Below the pieces are notes generated by a model. That model had not been told where the DNA came from and searched no databases. It was given only the letters and a program-made list of their open reading frames with translations. Made by a program: the position numbers and the translations under genes. A stretch of 6,837 bases of DNA from Pseudomonadota bacterium (GTDB taxonomy: Bacteria > Pseudomonadota > Alphaproteobacteria > Rhizobiales > Xanthobacteraceae): positions 1 through 6,837 of the forward strand of contig JAJYAH010000382.1 in the NCBI GenBank assembly GCA_021779635.1, read 5' to 3'. This document shows, one piece after another, positions 1 to 5,741 of this stretch (within the stretch, counting starts at the first letter, position 1; each line of letters opens with the position of its first letter).

Positions 1-982
1 GTTTAGAGGCCATGGCGGTGACAATACGCTGCCCCATGCCGGTGGAGCGCGGGTCGGTCTTGACGTTGAGGCCGACGCCGTCATCGGCAATCGACAATGC
101 AAGATCGTCGCCTTGCGCATGGAGGTCGACGTGAATCGGCCCCGCACAGTCGGGGTAGGCATATTTGACGGCGTTCATCACCAGTTCGTTGACGATGATG
201 CCGATCGCCACCGCACGATCGGGATCGATCTCGATCGGCTCGGCCTTCAACGTCAGCCGCGACATCCGGTTGCCCTCGGCCGATCGCCTGAGATCCTCGA
301 GCAGGGCATCGAGATACTGGTTCAGCAGCACGCTCTTCAGGTCGTGCGAGGTGTAGAGCCGGCGGTGAACCTGGGCCACGGCGGCGACCCGTCCCATCGC
401 ATTGGTGAGCGCGACCTTGACGTCTTCCTGGGTGCTCGAATTGGCCTGCAGGTGCAGCAGCGACGCGATGATCTGCAAGCTGTTTCCGACGCGGTGGTTG
501 ACCTCGCGCAGCAGGACTTCGCGCTCGGCGGCGAGCGCGGCATAGCGGTCGCGCGAGGCGTGGACCTCGGCCTCGGCGTCGTCGCGGGCCTTTTTAATCT
601 GGGCCTGCAGCAGTGCGCCGTTGACGGCGACCTGGAGCAGGGGAATGAAGTCGCCATGGACATCCTTGACCAGATAATCGGCGGCGCCGGCCTTCAGGGC
701 GGTGACCGCGATGCTGGAGTCCTGCGAGGCGGTGACGAACACCACCGGCGGCGCGTTCGCGATCGCCATGATCCGCTCCAGGGTTTCGAGGCCGTCGAGC
801 CCGGGCATGTATTGATCGAGTGCAATGACGTCGATGCCGCCCTGCTGCAAACGTTCGAGTCCGACCTTGCCGCTCGGGGCGTGGATGACGTTGAAGCCGA
901 GCCGCGTCAGGCCGCGGTCGACCAGCCGGGCCAGCGCCTCGTCGTCGTCGATATAGAGCAGCGTGGGCGTGGCAGCAGTCAT
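1..982 (-). CDS. Receiver-HRXXN (HisKA_2) hybrid histidine kinase, C-terminus cut by window edge
   Basis: Soluble two-component protein, 327 codons visible and open through the left edge. Residues 1-120 form a receiver domain: acidic pair in IDDDEA (11-16), phospho-acceptor D56 in ALDQYMPG, T84 and K106 (LVKD). A charged helical linker (about 125-158) leads to a HisKA_2 dimerisation domain with H163 in NHRVGNSLQ, which fits the HRXXN signature of alphaproteobacterial stress kinases. The ATPase domain follows: N-box around N265/N270 (NELVMNAVKYAYP), G1 at 300-304 (DDGVG), and a G2-like GMGQRI at 315-320. Only the last 20-30 residues should be missing. There is no membrane segment and no DNA-binding domain. 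The ATG overlaps the stop of the upstream response regulator by 4 bp (ATGA) and has no clear Shine-Dalgarno, suggesting translational coupling. The receiver probably lets another kinase control this one; its likely target is a receiver protein elsewhere, perhaps PhyR (inference). Confidence 0.93.
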   Translation of the reverse strand, partial: MTAATPTLLYIDDDEALARLVDRGLTRLGFNVIHAPSGKVGLERLQQGGIDVIALDQYMPGLDGLETLERIMAIANAPPVVFVTASQDSSIAVTALKAGAADYLVKDVHGDFIPLLQVAVNGALLQAQIKKARDDAEAEVHASRDRYAALAAEREVLLREVNHRVGNSLQIIASLLHLQANSSTQEDVKVALTNAMGRVAAVAQVHRRLYTSHDLKSVLLNQYLDALLEDLRRSAEGNRMSRLTLKAEPIEIDPDRAVAIGIIVNELVMNAVKYAYPDCAGPIHVDLHAQGDDLALSIADDGVGLNVKTDPRSTGMGQRIVTAMASK

Positions 983-1419
983 GTGGCGGTTTGCGGAACC
1001 TGAATCACCGAGAAGAACAGCCCGAGCTGGCGAATGGCGTTGGCGAAGCTTTCGTAATTCACCGGCTTGGTGATGTAGACATTACAACCGAGTTCATAGC
1101 AGCGCTTGATCTCCTGGGAATCGTCGGTGGTGGTAAGCACCACGACCGGCGCACATTTCAGATATTTGTTCTCCTTGACCCGCCGCAAGATATCGATGCC
1201 GGTCATGTCGGGCAGATTGAGATCGAGCAGGATCAGCAACGCGTTGCCCTTGTGGTCCAGGCCGGAGCCATCGCTGCCGAACAGGTAGTTCACCGCGGCG
1301 GTACCGTTGGCGAACGGCAGGATGTCATTGTTGACGCCGGAGCGGCGGATATTTCGCTCGATCAGGCGCGCGTGGCCCTCGTCGTCTTCAATCATGATGA
1401 TGGTGACTGGTTTGCTCAT
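979..1419 (-). CDS. Single-domain response regulator, Rcp1/CheY-like
   Basis: A 146-residue stand-alone receiver domain with no output domain. Visible residues are the acidic cluster E11-D12-D13, phospho-acceptor D66 in LLDLNLPDMTG, the conserved T96 after PVVVL, and K118 in ITKPV. The hydrophilic insertion around residues 46-60 before the D66 strand (GSDGSGLDHKGN) and the LTTTDD motif fit the Rcp1 group, which often partners phytochrome-like or other HisKA kinases. It should take phosphate from the kinase encoded just upstream and act as a phosphate shuttle or sink, or through protein contact. It overlaps the genes on both sides by 4 bp, so all three are probably made together. AGGGA lies 4 nt before the ATG as a modest ribosome site. 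It does not obviously belong to the FAT GUY single-domain regulators known from general stress signalling. Confidence 0.94.
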   Translation of the reverse strand: MSKPVTIIMIEDDEGHARLIERNIRRSGVNNDILPFANGTAAVNYLFGSDGSGLDHKGNALLILLDLNLPDMTGIDILRRVKENKYLKCAPVVVLTTTDDSQEIKRCYELGCNVYITKPVNYESFANAIRQLGLFFSVIQVPQTAT

Positions 1420-2924
1420 GTATCCCTGTTCCGGTTACTGGATGCCCAGGCTATCGGCAGTGTTATCGTGAATGTGCTGCCGTTGTGAAGTTCTGATGCG
1501 ACCGACATGGTTCCACCGAGCCGTCGCACCAGCGCCCGGACGTGCGCGAGGCCGATGCCCTGACCCGGTTTGTCTTGCGTGCCGGCGCGGCGGAAAAGGT
1601 CAAAGATGCGCTGATGGTCCTTGGGATCGATGCCGCGGCCGTTGTCGGCGATCTCGAAGATCGCAAAGCCCAGCTTGGTCCGGCCGCGGATGGCGATGTC
1701 GCCGGGAACCCCGGGCTTGAGATATTTGAGCGCGTTATCGATCAAATTGGAGAAAATCTGTTCCAGCGCCAGCCGATCGCTCACGATGTTCGGCAGCGGC
1801 TCGATTCGAATCTGGGCCTCGGCCTCCGAAGCCTGATGGGCCACCGTGCTGGTGATCGTTTCGATCAGTTCGCGGGTGTCGATCTTGACCGGCACGAATT
1901 CGCGCCGTCCCTCGCGGGTGAGGTTGAGGATGGCGGTGATCAGGCGGTCCATCTTGGCGATCGATGATTTGATGAATCCCAAGGCCTCGGTGAAATCCTG
2001 CGAGAGCTGCTGGTCGGCGCCCTCGAGGACCGGCTCGGTCTCGCCGGCGGTCACCGGCGCCGCCGAGAGTGTTGCGATCCGCCTGAAAATATCGCCGCGC
2101 AATTCCTCGAGCTCGCTGGTGAAACCCATGATGTTCACCAGAGGTGAACGCAGGTCGTGGCTGACGATATAGGCAAAGCGCTGGATTTCGTCGTTGGCTT
2201 CGCGCAGATCGGCAGTGCGTTCGTCGACCGTGGTCTCCAGATTGAGATTGTTGTCGCGCAACTGCGCTTCGGCTTCGTCGCGCGCGCTGGCCGAGCGTCG
2301 CACCAGAAAGATCGAGATCGCGGCCAGCGCGACCACGAGACCGGAGCCGACCACCGTCACGATCGAGGCCAGCCGCTGGGTGCGATCCGCCGTCGCGGTG
2401 CGCTGCACGAACAACTCGTTCTCCTCCGCCCGCATGGTGTTGGCGATGCCATTCATCTGCTCGACGGATTGGTTGGCGCCGTATTCGCGCAGCATCGCGA
2501 TGCCGCCGGCGATGTCGTTGCGCTTGACGAAGTCGATGGCCCTGGCGAATTCCTGCAGCCGCGCCTCGACCGGCGCGCGCAGCCGTTTGGCGTTTTCGAT
2601 CTGAGCCGGATTGTCGGTGGTCAGGGCAGTGAGTTTGTCGATGTCGGGAAGGATGGTCGCCACCGTGGCGTCGTGTTCGGCCAGAAATCGCGGGTCGGAG
2701 GTCAGAAGGTAGCCGCGCGCGGCACTTTCGGCGCGGCGGACTTGCAGCAGCAGGGTTGAAATCTGGTTTTCGACCTCGATGGTATGAACCACCCAGCGGC
2801 TGTCCTGGCGCGCCTGATCGACGAGGATGACCGAGGTGGCGCTGATGGCGACCAACACCAAAAATCCCGCCGCAAGCAGCAGGATTTGGCCGATCGAGCG
2901 CCGGCGAGCGGCGTCAGGCGTCAC
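1416..2924 (-). CDS. Membrane sensor histidine kinase with CHASE3-like sensor domain
   Basis: A 502-residue inner-membrane sensor kinase. TM1 is at about 13-35 and TM2 at about 186-208. Between them is an all-helical periplasmic domain of CHASE3 type (VRRAESAARGYLLTSD at 62-77). A coiled-coil linker (210-248) joins the HisKA domain with H256 in YIVSHDLRSPL. The ATPase domain has its N-box at 393-397 (NLIDN), G1 DNGRG at 427-431, F-box FDLF at 441-444, and G2 GQGIGL at 454-459. About 77 residues separate H256 from the end of the second dimerisation helix. That is longer than classic HisKA and suggests an acidic insertion near 272-312. The start is GTG: an in-frame TGA lies five codons upstream and no earlier start exists. 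The gene heads the signalling operon and overlaps the response regulator by ATGA. The ligand cannot be predicted. Histidine kinase is certain; CHASE3 is likely. Confidence 0.94.
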   Translation of the reverse strand: MTPDAARRRSIGQILLLAAGFLVLVAISATSVILVDQARQDSRWVVHTIEVENQISTLLLQVRRAESAARGYLLTSDPRFLAEHDATVATILPDIDKLTALTTDNPAQIENAKRLRAPVEARLQEFARAIDFVKRNDIAGGIAMLREYGANQSVEQMNGIANTMRAEENELFVQRTATADRTQRLASIVTVVGSGLVVALAAISIFLVRRSASARDEAEAQLRDNNLNLETTVDERTADLREANDEIQRFAYIVSHDLRSPLVNIMGFTSELEELRGDIFRRIATLSAAPVTAGETEPVLEGADQQLSQDFTEALGFIKSSIAKMDRLITAILNLTREGRREFVPVKIDTRELIETITSTVAHQASEAEAQIRIEPLPNIVSDRLALEQIFSNLIDNALKYLKPGVPGDIAIRGRTKLGFAIFEIADNGRGIDPKDHQRIFDLFRRAGTQDKPGQGIGLAHVRALVRRLGGTMSVASELHNGSTFTITLPIAWASSNRNRDT

Positions 2925-2972
2925 GATAATCTCGCGTCATAAGCGCACGGAATTCAAGTATTCCCCCGGACA

Positions 2973-2984
2973 GGAAAGCTTTCC
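2973..2984. repeat. 12-bp perfect palindrome in the leader of the kinase operon
   Basis: GGAAAGCTTTCC is its own reverse complement. It lies just after the expected start of transcription from the EcfG-type promoter, between that promoter and the GTG start codon. It could be an operator half or a short hairpin in the leader, or chance. No function can be assigned. Confidence 0.4.
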
Positions 2985-2995
2985 CAAACGTCCAG

Positions 2996-3020
2996 AACGC
3001 CAGTGCGGACAATTGGTTCC
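2996..3020 (-). promoter_or_regulatory. Sigma-EcfG-type promoter of the signalling operon (GGAAC-N16-CGTT)
   Basis: Reading the minus strand, GGAAC (3020-3016) and CGTT (2999-2996) are separated by exactly 16 bases. This matches the consensus known for the alphaproteobacterial general stress sigma factor EcfG (GGAAC, 16-17 bases, CGTT). It lies in the 131-bp gap between accC and the kinase gene. Transcription would start near 2989, leaving a leader of about 65 nt before the GTG. The operon would thus be expressed separately from accC and induced in stress. The match is direct; sigma dependence is inferred. Confidence 0.75.
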
Positions 3021-3055
3021 GGGGCGTTCGATTTATTTTCGGAGGCGCTCGCCGC

Positions 3056-4405
3056 TCAGCCGGTGGCCTTGCCGGCCAAATATTGCTCGAGCCAGTGGAT
3101 GTGGTAGTCGCCGTCGATAATGTCGGGCTCGCGGACCAGGGCGCGAAACAGCGGCAGCGTGGTCTCGATGCCTTCCACCACCATTTCGTCCAGCGCACGG
3201 CGCAGCCGCATCAGGCACTCGGCGCGGGTCTTGCCGTGGACGATCAGCTTGCCCACCAGCGAGTCGTAATAAGGTGGGATGACGTAGCCCTGATAGACGG
3301 CGGAATCGATCCGCACGCCGAGGCCGCCCGGCGGATGGTATTGCAGGATCTTGCCGGGCGAGGGCCGGAAGGTCACCGGATTCTCGGCGTTGATGCGGCA
3401 CTCGATGGAGTGGCCGTTGATGATGACCTCGTTCTGCGTCACCGGTAGATCGCCGCCGGCGGCGATCCGGATCTGCTCCAGCACGAGGTCGATATCGGTG
3501 ATCATCTCGGTGACGGGATGTTCGACCTGAATGCGGGTATTCATCTCGATGAAATAGAATTCACCGTCCTCATAGAGGAACTCCACGGTGCCGACGCCGA
3601 GATACTTCATTGCCTGCATCGCCTTGGCGACGGTGGCGCCGATCTTGGCGCGCGCTGCGGCATCGAGCGCCGGCGAGGGGCCTTCTTCCCAGATTTTCTG
3701 ATGGCGTCGCTGCAGCGAACAATCGCGCTCGCCGAGATGGATCGCGCCGCCGCGGCCGTCGCCGAGCACCTGGATTTCGATGTGGCGCGGCTTCTGCAGA
3801 TATTTTTCGAGATAGACCGAGGCGTCGCCAAACGCCGATTTGGCCTCGTTGGCAGCGGTCGAGAGCGCCAGCATCAGATCGTCGGGGGTCTGCGCGACCT
3901 TCATGCCACGTCCGCCGCCGCCTGAGGCCGCCTTGACCAGCACCGGAAAGCCAATCGCCTGTGCGATCGCCATCGCATCGTCGTCGGGACCAACGGCGCC
4001 GTCGGAGCCGGGCACCACGGGAATGCCGAGCTTCTTGGCGGTTTTCTTGGCCTCGATCTTGTCGCCCATGAGCCGGATGTGTTCGGCTTTCGGCCCGATG
4101 AAATGCAGGTTGTGATCGGCGAGGATTTCGGCAAAGCGGGCGTTCTCGGAAAGAAAGCCGTAGCCGGGGTGCACCGCATCGGCGCCCGTGATCTCGCAGG
4201 CGGCGAGCAACGCCGGCACGTTGAGATAGCTGTCCTTTGACGGCGGCGGGCCGATGCAGACGCTCTCGTCGGCGAGCCGCACATGCATGGCGTCAGCGTC
4301 AGCGGTGGAATGAACCGCGACGGTGGCGATGCCGAGTTCCTTGCACGCGCGCAGAACACGCAGTGCGATTTCGCCGCGATTGGCTATCAGGATCTTGTCG
4401 AACAT
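3056..4405 (-). CDS. accC: Acetyl-CoA carboxylase, biotin carboxylase subunit
   Basis: Biotin carboxylase uses ATP and bicarbonate to carboxylate the biotin carried on AccB, the first half-reaction of acetyl-CoA carboxylase, which makes malonyl-CoA for fatty acids. The 449-residue length equals that of the E. coli enzyme. The N-terminal domain begins KILIANRGEIALR. The ATP-grasp part has K116, K158, the glycine-rich loop SGGGGRGM (161-168), H208 and H235-x-K237 (RRHQK). The active site lies in E275, E287-x-N289 and R291-x-x-x-E295 (EMNTRIQVEHPVTE), with R337 in IECRINAE. All key residues are present. The gene follows accB after an 88-bp gap containing an inverted repeat, and probably shares the aroQ-accB transcript. 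No convincing intrinsic terminator follows the stop codon. In many alphaproteobacteria aat lies next; here a signalling operon does. Confidence 0.98.
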   Translation of the reverse strand: MFDKILIANRGEIALRVLRACKELGIATVAVHSTADADAMHVRLADESVCIGPPPSKDSYLNVPALLAACEITGADAVHPGYGFLSENARFAEILADHNLHFIGPKAEHIRLMGDKIEAKKTAKKLGIPVVPGSDGAVGPDDDAMAIAQAIGFPVLVKAASGGGGRGMKVAQTPDDLMLALSTAANEAKSAFGDASVYLEKYLQKPRHIEIQVLGDGRGGAIHLGERDCSLQRRHQKIWEEGPSPALDAAARAKIGATVAKAMQAMKYLGVGTVEFLYEDGEFYFIEMNTRIQVEHPVTEMITDIDLVLEQIRIAAGGDLPVTQNEVIINGHSIECRINAENPVTFRPSPGKILQYHPPGGLGVRIDSAVYQGYVIPPYYDSLVGKLIVHGKTRAECLMRLRRALDEMVVEGIETTLPLFRALVREPDIIDGDYHIHWLEQYLAGKATG

Positions 4406-4427
4406 GTTGTCCCAGGGGGCGAGTTGC

Positions 4428-4487
4428 GAATGGCGAGGTGCGGGCAGTCAGCAGGTGAAATCATTTGCCGCTCGCTATTCGCCATTC
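4428..4487. repeat. Inverted repeat in the accB-accC gap
   Basis: GAATGGCGA (4428-4436) is repeated inverted as TCGCCATTC (4479-4487), with 42 bases between. Flanking bases give further partial matches of the GCGAAT and CTCGC type (GGCGAG at 4432-4437, CTCGCTATTCGCC at 4471-4483). It sits between the stop of accB and the start of accC. It resembles the short CGCCATTCGC-type repeats found between genes in Bradyrhizobium-like genomes (from memory). It could fold in the transcript and change the ratio of AccC to AccB, or simply be a dispersed repeat. There is no T-run after it, so it is not a clear terminator. Confidence 0.5.
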
Positions 4488-4493
4488 ACACTC

Positions 4494-4973
4494 TTATTCG
4501 ATAATGACCAGCGGCTCGCCGAATTCGACCGGCTGGCCGTCTTCGACCAGGATTTGCGTCACGGTGCCGGCGCGCGTTGAAGGAATCTGGTTCATGGTCT
4601 TCATGGCTTCGATGATCAGCAGCGTCTGTCCGACTGACACCTTGCTGCCGACCTCGATGAAAGGCTTGGCGCCGGGCTCGGAGGCCCAATAGGCGGTGCC
4701 GACCATGGGCGAGGGCACCACGCCGGGATGCTTGGCGACATCGGCAGCGTCTACCGGCGCTCCCGCGGCAGGCGCGGAGGCGGCCGCTTGATAGTTCGCC
4801 GGCATCGACGCGGCGACGCTGATGTTGCGGGCGACCCGCACCCGCAAGCCCGCGCGTTCGATCTCGATCTCGGTGAGACTGGTTTCGTCGAGCAGCAAGG
4901 CGAGTTCGCGAATGAGCGCACTGTCGCTGTTTTTGAATTTTGCGGCTGTTGTGTCGTCAGGCTGGCGCGCCAT
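4494..4973 (-). CDS. accB: Acetyl-CoA carboxylase, biotin carboxyl carrier protein
   Basis: A 159-residue carrier that holds biotin and moves it between AccC and the carboxyltransferase AccAD. The N-terminal part (about 16-50: [21 protein letters not shown]) is the helical region typical of AccB and used for binding AccC. An Ala/Pro-rich flexible linker follows (about 52-82). The C-terminal biotinyl domain (about 86-159) includes the thumb region ([11 protein letters not shown]) and the biotinylated lysine K125 in [10 protein letters not shown]. Threonine follows that lysine where E. coli has methionine, a change I recall as common in alphaproteobacterial AccB. The gene starts 36 bp after the aroQ stop, which indicates one operon. 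The Shine-Dalgarno is weak. Assignment is secure from the motif, length and neighbours. Confidence 0.97.
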   Translation of the reverse strand: MARQPDDTTAAKFKNSDSALIRELALLLDETSLTEIEIERAGLRVRVARNISVAASMPANYQAAASAPAAGAPVDAADVAKHPGVVPSPMVGTAYWASEPGAKPFIEVGSKVSVGQTLLIIEAMKTMNQIPSTRAGTVTQILVEDGQPVEFGEPLVIIE

Positions 4974-5009
4974 GATCTTGATCCGAAACTTTCTGTTTGG
5001 TGACCGCCG

Positions 5010-5492
5010 TCAGGCTTTTGCCTTGGCGCCGATCCGGGCCGCAAGGCCATTGATCGCGAGCCGGTAACCGTCGATGCCGAAACCGGAAAGCGTCGCGAAG
5101 GCAGCCTTTGCGGTGAAGGAATGATGGCGGAAATTCTCGCGGGCGTGAATATTGCTGATGTGGACTTCGACCGCCGGAATTCGCACCGCTACCAGCGCGT
5201 CGTGCAGCGCGATCGAGGTATGCGAATAACCTCCGGCATTGATGATGATCCCGACCGCCTTGTTGGCATGCGCCTCGTGGATGAAATCGATCAGCTCGCC
5301 TTCGCGATTGGACTGCCTGCAATCGGCCTTGAGGCCGAATTGGGCGGCGGTTGTCGCGCAAAGCTTCTCCACGTCGGCAAGGCTGGCATGGCCGTAGGTC
5401 TCCGGCTCGCGCGTCCCCAATAGATTGAGGTTCGGGCCGTTGAGCACGTAAATCGTTTCGGCAGCTGTCTTTTCGGAAGGTGTCTTGGCCAT
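5010..5492 (-). CDS. aroQ: 3-dehydroquinate dehydratase, type II
   Basis: Converts 3-dehydroquinate to 3-dehydroshikimate in the shikimate pathway to aromatic amino acids. The 160-residue protein has the type II signature [18 protein letters not shown] (17-34). It contains the mobile-loop arginine R28 and the catalytic tyrosine Y33. Further conserved parts are [10 protein letters not shown] (85-94, with N85 polarising the catalytic water), EVHISN (109-114, H111) and HARENFRHH (116-124, R118). Type II enzymes work as dodecamers. The N-terminus carries about 12 extra residues before IYVLNGPN, but there is no later start in frame, so the ATG stands; GGGAT lies about 8 nt before it. First gene of the aroQ-accB-accC operon, an arrangement common in alphaproteobacteria. 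Confidence 0.97.
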   Translation of the reverse strand: MAKTPSEKTAAETIYVLNGPNLNLLGTREPETYGHASLADVEKLCATTAAQFGLKADCRQSNREGELIDFIHEAHANKAVGIIINAGGYSHTSIALHDALVAVRIPAVEVHISNIHARENFRHHSFTAKAAFATLSGFGIDGYRLAINGLAARIGAKAKA

Positions 5493-5525
5493 CCAGATCC
5501 CGGCAATATGGCGGTGGGTGGCGCG

Positions 5526-5554
5526 GTTATAGGTAACATCAGGCCCAAGGGGAA
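5526..5554 (-). promoter_or_regulatory. Possible housekeeping promoter of aroQ-accB-accC
   Basis: On the minus strand TATAAC (5531-5526) is a good -10 box and TTCCCC (5554-5549), 17 bases upstream, is a poor -35 box. Transcription would start near 5519, giving a leader of about 27 nt. Spacing and position fit, but the -35 match is weak. A small inverted repeat, CGGT-ACA-ACCG, lies just upstream (5566-5576) and might be an operator; this is speculative. Confidence 0.25.
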
Positions 5555-5601
5555 GCCTTTAGGACCGGTTGTACCGCCCCCAAATACTTCATCCTGTTTA
5601 C

Positions 5602-5633
5602 AAAAAGGCGCGTGGAAACTGAGGAAACCGCGC
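5602..5633 (-). terminator. Weak terminator-like hairpin upstream of aroQ
   Basis: On the minus strand GCGCG (5633-5629) and CGCGC (5612-5608) can pair across a 16-nt loop, followed by C and a run of five T (5606-5602). The T-run is right for an intrinsic terminator, but a 5-bp stem with a large loop is weak. It could back up the stronger hairpin at 5700-5721, which lacks a T-run. Confidence 0.3.
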
Positions 5634-5699
5634 ATTAACCAACGTTGGGGATGAACCGCCACGGCCGATGCCCGCGAGCCGCCGCCGGTTCGTGCGGAA

Positions 5700-5721
5700 G
5701 GACGGGCATCTCTGCCCGCCC
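5700..5721 (-). terminator. Hairpin after the DUF1236-like gene
   Basis: On the minus strand GGGCGGGCA and TGCCCGTCC form a 9-bp stem with one G-T pair around a GAGA tetraloop, 20 nt after the stop codon. Only TTCC follows, so the classic T-run is poor. Its position between the secreted-protein gene and the aroQ operon suggests it ends or stabilises that transcript. Confidence 0.55.
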
Positions 5722-5741
5722 TAAACGCAATGCTACGCGGA

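Noticed and set aside
113..1003. 296-codon open frame on the plus strand
   Set aside because: It is antisense to the receiver-HRXXN kinase, whose reading shows all expected motifs. The plus-strand product has no recognisable domain; long antisense frames are usual at this GC content.
991..2759. Several long plus-strand frames (991-1488, 1542-1967, 2157-2759)
   Set aside because: All lie opposite the response regulator and membrane kinase genes and show no family motifs or ribosome sites.
2925..3055. Intrinsic terminator after accC
   Set aside because: Only short GC pairings are possible near the stop codon and no T-run follows them; read-through into the kinase operon cannot be excluded.
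3083..3925. Plus-strand frames opposite accC
   Set aside because: Shadows of a complete, fully conserved biotin carboxylase gene.
4494..4973. AccB biotin site KT in place of KM as a possible defect
   Set aside because: The core EAMK and the following MNQI are intact, and I recall the threonine as common in alphaproteobacterial AccB, so it is not evidence of lost function.
5620..5640. CtrA-like site (TTAA half-site before aroQ)
   Set aside because: Only one half matches TTAA-N7-TTAA; the other reads TTTC. Too weak to report as a binding site.
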